Shown: positions 13,283-23,840 of the stretch, one piece after another
Layout of the letters: every line of letters starts with the position of its first letter
Numbering within the stretch: the stretch's first letter is position 1
Assembly (NCBI GenBank): GCA_028023455.1
Contig: JAQFVV010006471.1
Coordinates: 1,098,123 to 1,162,122 of the forward strand
Length of the DNA: 64,000 nucleotides
From: Epiperipatus broadwayi
Lineage: Eukaryota > Onychophora > Udeonychophora > Euonychophora > Peripatidae
Reading direction: 5' to 3'
Notes under the pieces: generated by a model
What the model was told of the DNA's origin: nothing
Database searches by the model: none
What the model saw: the letters and a program-made list of their open reading frames with translations, nothing else
Position numbers and translations under genes: made by a program

Positions 13283-13782
13283 NNNNNNNNNNNNNNNNNN
13301 NNNNNNNNNNNNNNNNNNNNNNNNNNNNNNNNNNNNNNNNNNNNNNNNNNNNNNNNNNNNNNNNNNNNNNNNNNNNNNNNNNNNNNNNNNNNNNNNNNNN
13401 NNNNNNNNNNNNNNNNNNNNNNNNNNNNNNNNNNNNNNNNNNNNNNNNNNNNNNNNNNNNNNNNNNNNNNNNNNNNNNNNNNNNNNNNNNNNNNNNNNNN
13501 NNNNNNNNNNNNNNNNNNNNNNNNNNNNNNNNNNNNNNNNNNNNNNNNNNNNNNNNNNNNNNNNNNNNNNNNNNNNNNNNNNNNNNNNNNNNNNNNNNNN
13601 NNNNNNNNNNNNNNNNNNNNNNNNNNNNNNNNNNNNNNNNNNNNNNNNNNNNNNNNNNNNNNNNNNNNNNNNNNNNNNNNNNNNNNNNNNNNNNNNNNNN
13701 NNNNNNNNNNNNNNNNNNNNNNNNNNNNNNNNNNNNNNNNNNNNNNNNNNNNNNNNNNNNNNNNNNNNNNNNNNNNNNNNNN
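13283..13782. other. Assembly gap of exactly 500 N
   Basis: The run of Ns is exactly 500 long, so its size is likely a placeholder. Open frames crossing it are meaningless. Sequence on both sides belongs to the end of the same LTR. Confidence 0.97.
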
Positions 13783-13869
13783 GGTACAATATATGCACAA
13801 CTTTTAACTTAGAAAGAGCTAACCTATAACTAGATTGAAAGCTAAAATTTAAATAAATACTTTTTAAAT

Positions 13870-14015
13870 TAATGGTTTAGCATGAAATACGTATATTGGT
13901 GATTGTTTATCTTTTCAACATATATGTGTTCAAGTGTATCAGTGTTATGAGATAGTGTGGAGAGTGGTGGGTCATGTGAAAGTCTGTGCTCATATAGCCT
14001 ATATATTATATGATC
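13870..14015. repeat. Single arm of foldback family A
   Basis: The segment shares, in order, an attggtgattgtttatcttt-like block, a CATATATGTG block, GTATCAGTGTTATGAGATAG and a GTGAAAGTCTG block with the arm ends at 4065-4141 and 61.72-61.82 kb. The opposite arm is absent. Confidence 0.5.
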
Positions 14016-14289
14016 AAATGTAATTTGTAAGAATGCATTATCTAGATCAATAATTCATAATCAAAATTTTTAGATATAAGAACCACATTCCCAACTATAA
14101 ATAATTTATTTTTTTTAACAATTTTATATGTTAAATAGGCATTAAATTTTACTTATTCAATTATTTAAATGTTATAATGTAGTAAAATAATTTTAAAATG
14201 TTTTAAGATAATTTTAATGCAATATGTATTTTTAAAAAAATATAGATATGTTATATATAAAAAACTTAATAATGATTATTTAAAATTAA

Positions 14290-15330
14290 TGACAACCACT
14301 AAATATCACATGATCACCATTTTTCTATTCCTAGCCACCCAGTATAAAACAGAAAAATCAATAGATGCAAGAAGGTTTGTACATAAAATCCCAGTCTAGT
14401 GCCTATTCATTCAATATCCGCAGACCAGTAAACTAGTTAGTGAGTAGTTAATAGACTGGTGGCTTTCATCAGTAAGGAGTTTTGGATCTGAGAACACTGC
14501 ATCTAGATCTTAGAATCTAATGCAACCCTCCAGTGGCCATGCTTTACCTATTTAGTTAACTATAAAGCTATGAGTCCAAAATGCCAACACAATAATGTTT
14601 TCAATCCAAACTCATTCATTTGTATAGTCACATAGATCTGAATCCAGTTCAGCAACTATACATTTTGGTGTCTTCAGTTCTTTAATAACCATAATCACCA
14701 TCATCCCATTTGGCAGGATTGGAATTAAACCACTAAACATCACAATTATCACTATTTTCTCATTGAAAAGCCACAAGCTAGAAACCAATATGGGGATATT
14801 GGATGAATAGGCATTAGATATGAATTTTATGCACAAACCTTCTTGCATCCATTGATTACTCTGGTTTATACTGAATGGCACTACTATATGGAGAATTTTG
14901 CATGTGATAATTAATGGTTTAATACCAATCCTGCCAAATGGTATTATGATGACTACGGTTATTAAAGAACCAAAGACACCAAAATGTGTATATGCGAAAC
15001 TGGGTTCAAATCTATATGATTATATAAGTGAATGAGCAGGGGATTGAAAACATTATTGCATTTTCATTTTGAACTCATTGCTTTATAGTTAATTATATAG
15101 GTAAAAGGTGGCTTCTGGAGAGTTGCATTAGATCCTAAGATCTAGTTGCAGTGCTCTCAGATTTAAAGTTCCTTATTAATGAAAGCCACAAGCTAGAAAC
15201 TAGTCTGGGCATATTGGATAAGTAGGCCCTAGATAGAGATTTTAGGCATAAATCTTCTTATATCCATTGATTACTCTGCTTACATTGGATGCCACTATTA
15301 TATAGAGAGTTTTGCTACTGTTTTACTGTT
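14290..15330. repeat. Large foldback palindrome, family B
   Basis: The left arm, about 14290-14735, is followed by its diverged reverse complement, about 14735-15330. Matching blocks include ATCTAGATCTTAGAATCTAA with GATCCTAAGATCTAGTTGCA, and ACATTTTGGTGTCTTCAGTT with its complement near 14960. The arms carry no convincing protein. The outer right end AGAGAGTTTTGC pairs with GCAAAACTCTC at 23.43 kb and 34.86 kb, identifying one dispersed family. TSDs were not resolved. Confidence 0.65.
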
Positions 15331-16458
15331 TTAGTCACATTTAATTTGATATAAATATGTAAAAATATCAGTTTGAATTATATTAAAAATTTATGAAGTT
15401 TAGAGTACAGTATATATATAAAAAATTGTTTTCTATCTGTAATTTATTGTAGTAGAATATTTCTATTTGAGCATATGTTAATATATTGCTCTGAAAAACA
15501 GTGATTAACAGTTTAAACTATAAGCTATTTGCAAATGTGAAGAATAAAGGGTTACATAACATGAAGTGCACAAAAGAAGTGATTTCATTATTTATCTTGG
15601 TATATATAAGTAGCAAATCATTAGTTTATATGTATTATTGCAATGCCATAAACATTTAATTATTTTTATTCACTAGGTTGAATAGTAGGACATAGTTGAT
15701 TAGTAGAAGTAGAAATAAACAACATAGGAACAAGTAAAAATAGCAATCTAAAAAAATTAATGACTCATTCATTTGAATAGTGTATCTAAAATAAAAGTAC
15801 TATAAAAGCAAAATCAAAGCAATTAATATCAAATAATAAATACATATGATGGAAATCATTAGTCTAAACGTCAGTGCTTAAAGGATGATTTTGATGCAAT
15901 ATTTTTTTTTTTTAAATAAATGAATCCCCCCCCCCCCAAAAAAAAAATGAAAATACCCGAAAAAATATTTTTTTTTAATAAAGATAATAAAAATTGTTAT
16001 TTTTTTTAAATGCTAAATCATAAAATCCATTTCATTAAATTAAAAAAAAAAACTGCATAAAAAGCTATTTTTGATACATTTTAAATATAAAAAAAATTAT
16101 GATTTATATTAAATATTTGGATCTCTTTATTAAAACTCAAGGGTTATTTTTTTACTTTAAAAACTGCAAGAAAAATACTTAATGAACTATTATTAAAAAG
16201 ACACAAATCTTTTTCTCAATAATATTTTTTCTCTTCAATCCATAAATTTTTATACTTAAAAGCCAAAATTCTCAGAAGTTTTTTTGTTATTTGATTCAGT
16301 TTTCAAGGTTTTGAAAAACATGTGCTTCCTAAAATCTTTTTTCATTCACCAACGTTAATTGTGAATGCAAAATTAAATTAAAACTCAATAAAAATTAAAT
16401 GAGTGTTAATCAAAGTACTTTTTGAGTTTGATTTCTAATTTGCATTTGTTAGTTCTTA
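15331..16458. other. A/T-rich spacer, no gene; contains a C-run
   Basis: Plain A/T-rich DNA with A and T homopolymers. Twelve consecutive C at 15926-15937 are followed by an A-run. I see no terminus of the adjacent hAT element. Confidence 0.5.
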
Positions 16459-17033
16459 CCATGGATAAATGGTTAATGAAGGAACATAATAGTGTGTGGG
16501 GAGGGGGGGGGCAGGACGAAAATGCGAAAACTAAGAGAAGAAATAAAATCAGTTCAAGAAACATTACTCATGAAAACCTCATTAGCATTGAAACGAAAAA
16601 TTTATTCTTCAGAAAATAATAAAAATATCAGGACAAAAGGTTTGGATTTCCTGAATCACTGAAACTTTCCAATATCATTTTTAAAAATACAAGGAAAGTA
16701 AAAAAGGTTGCCAGGATATAATAAAACTCAAAAGTATGACCATTTTTCTTTTAAAATATGGATTTACTTCATCAGGTAGTAATCTGGAAAAATCTTTGTG
16801 TGTGATTTGTCTCACAATATTATCAAATGACTGTATGAGGCCTGCAAAGCTGGTTCAGCATTTTAAAACAATTCACAATGAATATATATATATTAAATAA
16901 AGGCTCAAAGATTTAAAATTACAAAAACAAAATTTCAATAATATATGAAAGCTACTGAAAAAAGCAAAAAAAAAATAGAGATGAATTAAAATCAAGTTAT
17001 ATTAGATTGATAATTTTTATTAAACGTTCAACA

Positions 17034-17112
17034 GAGATTATCCAATAATAAATAATATTTCCATAACGTAATGGAGATTATCCAATAATGAATAATATTT
17101 CCATAACGTAAT
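17034..17112. repeat. Tandem duplication, 2 x about 40 bp
   Basis: Two copies of a 40-base unit starting GAGATTATCCAATAAT differ by one base. The second copy forms the left tip of the adjacent foldback element, so the duplication probably arose at its end. Confidence 0.8.
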
Positions 17113-17765
17113 TCTCATTATACCATTCACATGCAAGTCAGGGACTGGTTTCTATTCACTTTTAATACCTTCTGAAGAGATGTAATCACAAACATATGGC
17201 CAAAGATTTGAAAAAGATCTATAATCCCCAAGATGCACATTTCATGCTGAATCAGCACTCACTCATCAGTTGGCCCTAACTACAATCTCTTACATATTGT
17301 TAAGTATGTATATAAATAGAAAATTACTACAGTTTATTTGATAAATGTGCTGCCCTCACAACTTTAACATAAATCACTTAATAAAAGTATATTAATAATT
17401 TTTATTAGTCATTCATTAGACTAGAGATTATCTATTAAATTATTTGTATCTAAGTTGTGAGGGCAGCACATATGACATTTATTAAATAAACTGTTGTAAT
17501 TTGTTATCTATATATACACTGAACAATGATAAAGATTTGTGTAAGAGATTGTGGTCTGGGCCAACTAATGAGTGCTGCTTCAGCATAAAATGTGCATTTT
17601 GGGGATCATAAATCTTTTTCACATATCTTTGGTCATATATTTTGTTAGTGATTAAATTCTTTTATAAGGTTTTAAAAGTGGATAGACACCAACCAGTCCA
17701 TACCTTGTATGCCAGTGGTATAATGAAAATAACTCTACAGAAATATTATTCACTATAAGTTATAT
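17074..17765. mobile_element. Foldback element (family A) inserted in the ZBED hAT
   Basis: Left arm blocks GAATAATATTTC, TCATTATACCA, GAGTGCTG-like and TCAGTTGGCC are mirrored in reverse complement on the right, ending TGGTATAATGA...GAAATATTATTC. The central loop lies around 17.35-17.45 kb. The block CCAACT(A/G)ATGAG.GCT..TTCAGCAT is shared with the palindrome near 61.69 kb. It splits the hAT frame and so is younger than that transposon. No coding capacity. Confidence 0.7.
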
Positions 17766-19530
17766 TAGATATTTATAAGATAGTTAATTTTATAAAATAC
17801 AGGCCGATTGTATAAGATTTTTTTATGCTATTAATTACAAAAACAAAAAAGCTATATACTATTGGTGAAAATCTCATTTTGTCTGCAGCAATTCAAATTT
17901 GGGAAGAACTAAATGAGTCTTTTAAAAAAAATTCTGTACCTAGTGATTAATTAAAAAAAGAATTGACTATATTAGTGAGAATATTAGATCTAAATTAATA
18001 ACTTTTTATGAAACAGAGTGAAAAATATCCTATCCAGCTTTAAGAATCCATTGAAATTTCAAATGCTGTTAATTTAATATTCCATATAAGATATGTATAC
18101 AAATCTCAATTTTATGAAAATTTGATGTTTTGTAAAAATCTTTCTTTGATTATTAAAAAAATAAATCTTTAGCAAGGTAAATGATTTTTTTTCAAAAATG
18201 TAATGGCACTTGCACTAATTGTGACTAGAAATATTGCAGGATTTATATCAGAAATAAAACTTAGTCCAAACATCAACAAAATTCATTGTAATATTCATAA
18301 AGACTATTTGTTTTTTTTGAAAAATAGATGTCTAATGTAATTAATTTTATAAAGAATCGGATCATTTTTTTGTATTCCACATAAAGAATGCTTTTGAATT
18401 ATGAAACTTCATTATACAGCACTGAAATAAGGTAGTTACCAAGCAAAAAACTTTTGAAAATAGTTTTAGAATTAAAAAATGAGCTTTGAAGAATCCTCCA
18501 TGATAAAAAAAAAAAAATTCTTAGCTTATTCTTAAGATCAAAATTCCATGTGCCTAATGTCTTATATCTAGTTGATTTTTTTGAAAAAGTGAAAAAGAAT
18601 TGAATCATTTTCTAAAAAGAAAAGCATCATAAAATCAACATTAAACACCAACCTTCAAGCATTTTAATTAAATTTTTTGCATGGTATTTAGTTTTGAGTA
18701 AAAAAATACAGACATATTTGTTTCCTTGCATGATTTTATTTTAGAAAATATTACTTCACTGCCAATAGAACTAAAAAAAATAATCACAAATCATATTATG
18801 AAATCAATTAAATTAGTATTTAATAACTATTTTCCAAATATGAATCAAAGAATATGATTAGATAAAGCATAATTTGCAAGTAATATACATATTGCTCACC
18901 TTTCTTGGCTATTGAGATTAGATTTTACTTCTGATTTTAAGAATTTGCTAAAAGTGTTGTGCCAGATTTTTGGATAAAATAAAAAAAAGGATATATTTTG
19001 ATCCTGTTCATAATTACTTAACTATGTCAATCTGCTTACCAGTATTGTATATCAATAAGCATAGATCATGGTTAGTTTCTATATCATTAGAAAATAATTT
19101 GAGAATTGTAATATCAGATATAAGAATAGATATTTATTTATCGTGTAGCAATAATTTAGTATAGCCATCACATTAAGCATGGATTATTTTATAAGTTTCA
19201 TATCAATTTCTTTCTTTATTAATTTAAATTTTGTTTTTACTACTTCTTTAAATAATTTTATATAAATAAATAAAAACACTGTGTTCTTTAAACTGTACAC
19301 AGAGGCTGTGAAGCAAGATTTTTGTCATCAGAGAGGCCATTGTTCAATAAAATTTAAGAATGACTCACTCAAGATAATGAGTTGTAATGTAAATGAGGGA
19401 TAGTGAAACTATTTAAAAATCTGTCATACAACTGAACATGTCCAAAGCAACAAAAATTATTTTTTTATCAGATTGTATTCAATATCAAAGTGGTAGTAGA
19501 CTATCATAGTTAACAATGTCTGCTCTTCTA

Positions 19531-22060
19531 CAGGGCGAGATGCAATTAGTGAGGGAAACAAATGGTCTTGTGGGGCCCTTCAAAATATGCTCTAACTTTT
19601 AAAAATATTTTTAATATAAAAAAATATGTATTCAAATAGTATAATTTAAAGAGACTATATATCATCTATATTAAAGCAATATAAAACAGTGTTCAAAAAT
19701 ATTTTACAGATTCTTGCTCAGAGAAGTTCTAAATTGAATCAAAATCTAGCTGCCATGCTTCTTGATTTTTAATGAATAGAAGCATGAAATACTTTAATCC
19801 ATCTTGAGTCATAGTTAACTTTAAATAATTTTTTATTAGTTTTAATCTAGAAAATGTCCTTTCTTCAGAAGAAACAGACACTGTTATAGTTAAATATACA
19901 TGAAGAGCAATGAAAAGATTAGAAAAAACTATAGCTTTATTATTTTCTGCTAGAAACTGAAACATTTTAAAAGGCTTTCCATAATATTCTAATAAAAAAA
20001 TAATTTTTACAATTTCCATTTCATTGACCAACATATTGCCAATTAAAATGGTCTCCTATACAAAATCAGTAGAAGAGTCTTTGTATGGTTTTAGTATTCA
20101 TCAGAGCAATTTGTAACTGTATTTCATGCTTTTTTATTTCATCTTTTTCCATTGCTTGACATTTCCCCCAAAATCCAAATAAATCTAGGATTTTTCAATT
20201 GTCCAAATTGACTTTGCTTTATTTAGAACTACATTTAAAAAATTATTTTGAATAATTCTGCAAGATTAGAAATTGGTTCATTATCAATTTATCTCTAAAA
20301 CTTTTGCAAGTGTTTTTGCCTCAACTAATACCTGCTTGAAATCAATCATACCCGTATTTGGTCAGTTAACATAATAGTTTTTCAAATGAAGACAGCGCTA
20401 TAGAAAATTTATCTGGAAAAATAATGACTAAAAAATAAGAGATATAATATAAACTTGTAATCTTTTATTGAATGTACAAATAATTCTGCATTATTTTTAA
20501 TTTAAAGATCTACTCATGTTTCAAGAAGTGCATCATAGACTTCAGCTACACTTTGATTGCAATATTCTCACCTTGTATTGCAGAGGCTTCATAGTGAGGC
20601 CTTTCATATATTTATGGAGAATTGACCATCACTTTGTGAATGATGATAATAAAGCACAAAGGTATTGAAATATACCAAAGAAAATTAATGCTTCAGGAAA
20701 AATTTAGTTGTGTCTGCCAAAAGAAGATTATAATTATGACAAGCAAAGGATGTAAAAACTGCTTTTGAATTTTCTTTTAAGAATCTAGACTGAATTCCAG
20801 AAATTTTTCTTTTCATATTTGAACCATTATCATGTCCTTGTCTCCTGATACTATTAATATCTAACTCTAGAAAATTAATTTCTCACTTTAACACAGCATA
20901 TAAATTTTCTGTTGAACTGCTTTCTTAATTTATAAATTTAATAAACTGTTCATCACTGAACCATATTTTTTATTATCAAAGATATATATGAAAAGACATT
21001 TGTTATTGTTGGCTGATATTTGGAATATAGTCAAGAATTACAACAAAATACTTTCCAACAAAATACTTTTTTGATTTTATTCAATTTATACTCTGGTTGT
21101 GGATTTTACTCCCCATTAAATTCACTAATTCACTTTGAATTGTTTCTTTAGATAATATCCTCAATCTTGTTTATTGGCTATTCAATGAATATGGTTTTGA
21201 ATCATTGCATCAAATTTTCCAAGCAGTTTAATAATTTCTAAAAAGTATACATTATGAAAATCACTTATGCTTTCAATAGATCCTCAAAATGCCAAATTAT
21301 GCTGAACAAACTTGTTGTAATCATAATTGTTTTTGATTCAGTAATTTCTGTTGGGTCTTATCTATGCTTTCCACAGCTGAAAGTCTCTTTTGAAGTTTTG
21401 CACATTTTAAAATTGCAATGATGCTTTGATTTTTCATGCTCAATCAGTCTGGTATGGGTAATCAGTCAATTATTTAATCTTGATATGAACAAAGCAATCA
21501 CTACATCTTCATGGAAAAGATAACAATAGAAAGAAAATATTTTTATCTTTTTTTATCAGAATATATTATCTACTAAACAGGGATAACATATGATTTCACT
21601 ATTTGGAAATTTTCTTTTAAGATGAACTTTTGAAAAATGAGTTCTATTATTTTGGCAGGAAAATTCATTCACAAGAATTTTTAATGGTCTTTTTTCATTA
21701 AATAAACTATTATTTGTTGGCTCATCCTCTCTGGCCAAGTAGCAGGATCATCTGTTATATTTAGTAATTCATTCACTATTTCTTTGCTCTTAGGCACACC
21801 ATATTGAATTATTTCCATGATATTGTTCCCTTCTTGTAAATGTATTTCTTTATGATTATTATCTATAACCATCATCCTATCCTGAATATCTTTTCTGAAT
21901 ATATTTTCATTTATATGAATATTTCCATCTTTTTGATTGGTCATTTCTGGTCTAATATCATTGTTGTCAATTCTTAAATATTTGTGCAAAGCACCTTTTT
22001 TGCTTTTCAGCTTATTTCACTTGTCTTTCTTTTGATACTATGACTTTGGTATTTTCTGCC
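19531..22060 (-). pseudogene. ZMYM1/TTF-type hAT transposase, decayed
   Basis: Seen on the minus strand, N to C: LHKYLRIDNND and a DDPATWP block (21.7-22.0 kb); a TTF-finger-like region; KYFVVILDYIPNIS near 21.04 kb; LDINSIRRQGHDNGSNMKRK then FACHNYNLLLAD at about 20.71-20.87 kb; a dimerisation domain with VSVSSEERTFSRLKLIKNYL and QLDFDSI at 19729-20034. Known: these blocks occur in this order in hAT transposases related to vertebrate ZMYM1 and 'TTF-type zinc finger' proteins. The CAGGGCGAGATGC motif at 19531, followed by GGGGCCCTTCAAAA, is a plausible 3' terminus. The 5' terminus was not found. Many stops and shifts show it is dead. It converges with the + strand hAT next door. Confidence 0.75.
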
Positions 22061-23420
22061 CACATCTCTTTCTCATTTTGAATTAGACATCCTATAATAA
22101 AATAGTTAAATTTCTTTGTAAAGGCAGAATATAACTGAAAATAAATATTTTTAAAATGATTTAAACTTTTTTAAATTTGCATTAAAATAAACAGATATTT
22201 TCATAATTTTTATTAATTAAAAAGTTTTGAAAAATTGCCAAGAACAATGTAAATTCACAGTTTAGTTTTAAATTTTTAAAATAATACTTAAGATTTTAAA
22301 GCAATAAATTGAACAACTAAGATTTTATATATATATATATATTTTATGTAAAAAAAATAATAATGAGTTTAATATAGATAAGTTTATTGAAATGTTTATC
22401 ATATAAAATGATGACACTATATTAAAATTAGTTATCATGCTGTAGAAATAATTCATATATATGTAAATAATTTAATTCACAATATAGTGAAATAAATGAT
22501 AACAATTTATTTGGCCAAAATAATTTTTTTAAAGATAACACATGGCATATTTTTATTTTTTTGTGACTCTACAGAAGACAATTTGCTATATACATACTAT
22601 AAGCAGCAAGAAAGTTGGCAGAAGCTCTAATAAAATTAGTCATCTAATACAGATAACTGATAATAATGTAAAAAAAAAAAAGTATTTGAATATATATGTA
22701 GGTGTTTTTTGATTATTGTAATTTTTTGAAATTCAAGTTATATATATTTTTAATACATTTTTTAATTACACAAACTGATAGGCTCCATGCCCTCTTCAAG
22801 TGAGGGCCTAATTGGATACAATCAATCCAAATGATTCATATCCAGTCCTTCTCTTCTAGAATATTTTCAACATTTGTGGAGAGCCATTCATCATTATTTT
22901 ATTTGAATAACTGAATGAATTATATCTCTTAATTAGATATCTCAGGATGAAAATTTATACTTAATGTTAACTGCCTAATATTTAGTATAAATTAATATGT
23001 TATAAAATTTGAATAAAGCTGAACTTAATATCAATCACTATTTAAATATTATGTTTCAATTTAACAAATTAGTAAAATAAAAAAAATATATGTCATACCC
23101 AGTCATGGGTCAAATTAGCAAATGTGATGTACCATAGCTTGGATTACATATCACAATCTCAAACAAGTATCTGAAGGCTTCATTTTATGAGTGAAAAGTT
23201 TGCATATTGGGTCACAGATTGAATTTAAAATGTAATTCCATAACAATATTTGTAAAATAGTGGCAACAAAAATATTAATGGCCAAAATATAAACAACTAA
23301 AGTAGAAATGGCAAAATCTTGAAATGTCATTAAACTGAAAAATAAATTGATTAAACATCACATGACTAACAAGTTTAAAAATTAAGTTATTGAAATTTAC
23401 AATAAGTAAATAATAATGTC
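22061..23420. other. A/T-rich spacer, no feature recognised
   Basis: Contains a (TA)n run near 22328-22345. A slightly G/C-richer patch at 22770-22830 and another at 23095-23220 match no family I know. Confidence 0.45.
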
Positions 23421-23840
23421 AATAAAACAGGCAAAACTCTCCATACAGTATTGCCACTCAGTGCAAGCCAGAGCAATCAATGAATGCCAGAAGGCTTGTG
23501 CATAAAATCCTCATCTAGTGCCTACTCATCCAATATTCTCAGACTAGTTTCTGGCTTGTGGCCTTCATCAGTGAGGAGCCTTGAATCTGAGAGTACTGCA
23601 CCTAGATCTTAGGATTTAATGCAACCCTCCAGCAACCACCTTTTATCTCTACTTAACTACAAAACTATTAGTCTTAAATTGAAAACACAATAATATTTTC
23701 AATCCAAGATCATCAGCTTATATAGTCATATAGGTCTGAACTCAGTTCAGTACCCATATATTTTGGTGTCTTTGATTCTTTAATAATCATAGCCACCACT
23801 ATCCTATTAGGCAGGATTGATCATGTGAAGTTTATTGGCT
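23420..23840. repeat. Single arm of foldback family B
   Basis: It begins with an AACAGGCAAAACTCTCCAT tip and carries AGACTAGTTTCTGGC and CACCTAGATCTTAGGATTTA. It matches the left arm of the 14.3-kb palindrome and ends near GGCAGGATTGATCA. The facing arm is missing. Confidence 0.6.

Larger units (their letters stand above)
8532..13788 (+). mobile_element. LTR element with 2.1-kb LTRs and a 0.5-kb interior, spanning an assembly gap
   Basis: Seen: two direct copies of a 2.1-kb sequence start TGTAACGATATATAAATA and end TTGGTACA. They are separated by 543 bases. The 4 bases before the first copy (8528-8531) and the 4 after the sequence that resumes beyond the gap (13789-13792) are both ATAT. A TGG-starting primer-site-like block lies 3 bases after the first copy, giving + orientation. 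About 20 substitutions separate the copies by eye (about 1%), so insertion was recent. Known: TG...CA termini, a short target duplication and a TGG site adjacent to the LTR define LTR retrotransposons. The interior has no gag or pol, so the element is non-autonomous or internally deleted. The copy-2 end is inferred across the Ns. Confidence 0.75.
16459..19180 (+). pseudogene. ZBED-type hAT transposase, decayed and interrupted
   Basis: Seen, in transposase order on +: a likely start MDKWLMKEH at 16459; an uninterrupted BED zinc-finger stretch at 16754-16882 with CVIC and a closing HFKTIH (C2H2 ligands); TIGENLILSAAIQ from 17858; remnants resembling the DESTD, (L/V)RYV and CTDGAPAM blocks at about 18.03-18.3 kb; a decayed dimerisation-domain end (ENNLRIVISDI, then NNLV, PSH) at about 19.08-19.18 kb. 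Known: this is the layout of ZBED5/FAM200/SCAND3-like hAT transposases, nuclear enzymes that cut at terminal inverted repeats. Stops and frameshifts occur throughout the body, and a foldback element sits between the BED finger and the body. I could not find terminal repeats. It is a dead transposon, not a host gene. Confidence 0.75.

Noticed and set aside
13246-13829. Several open frames of 175-188 codons spanning the gap
   Set aside because: They consist almost entirely of Ns; there is no sequence evidence.
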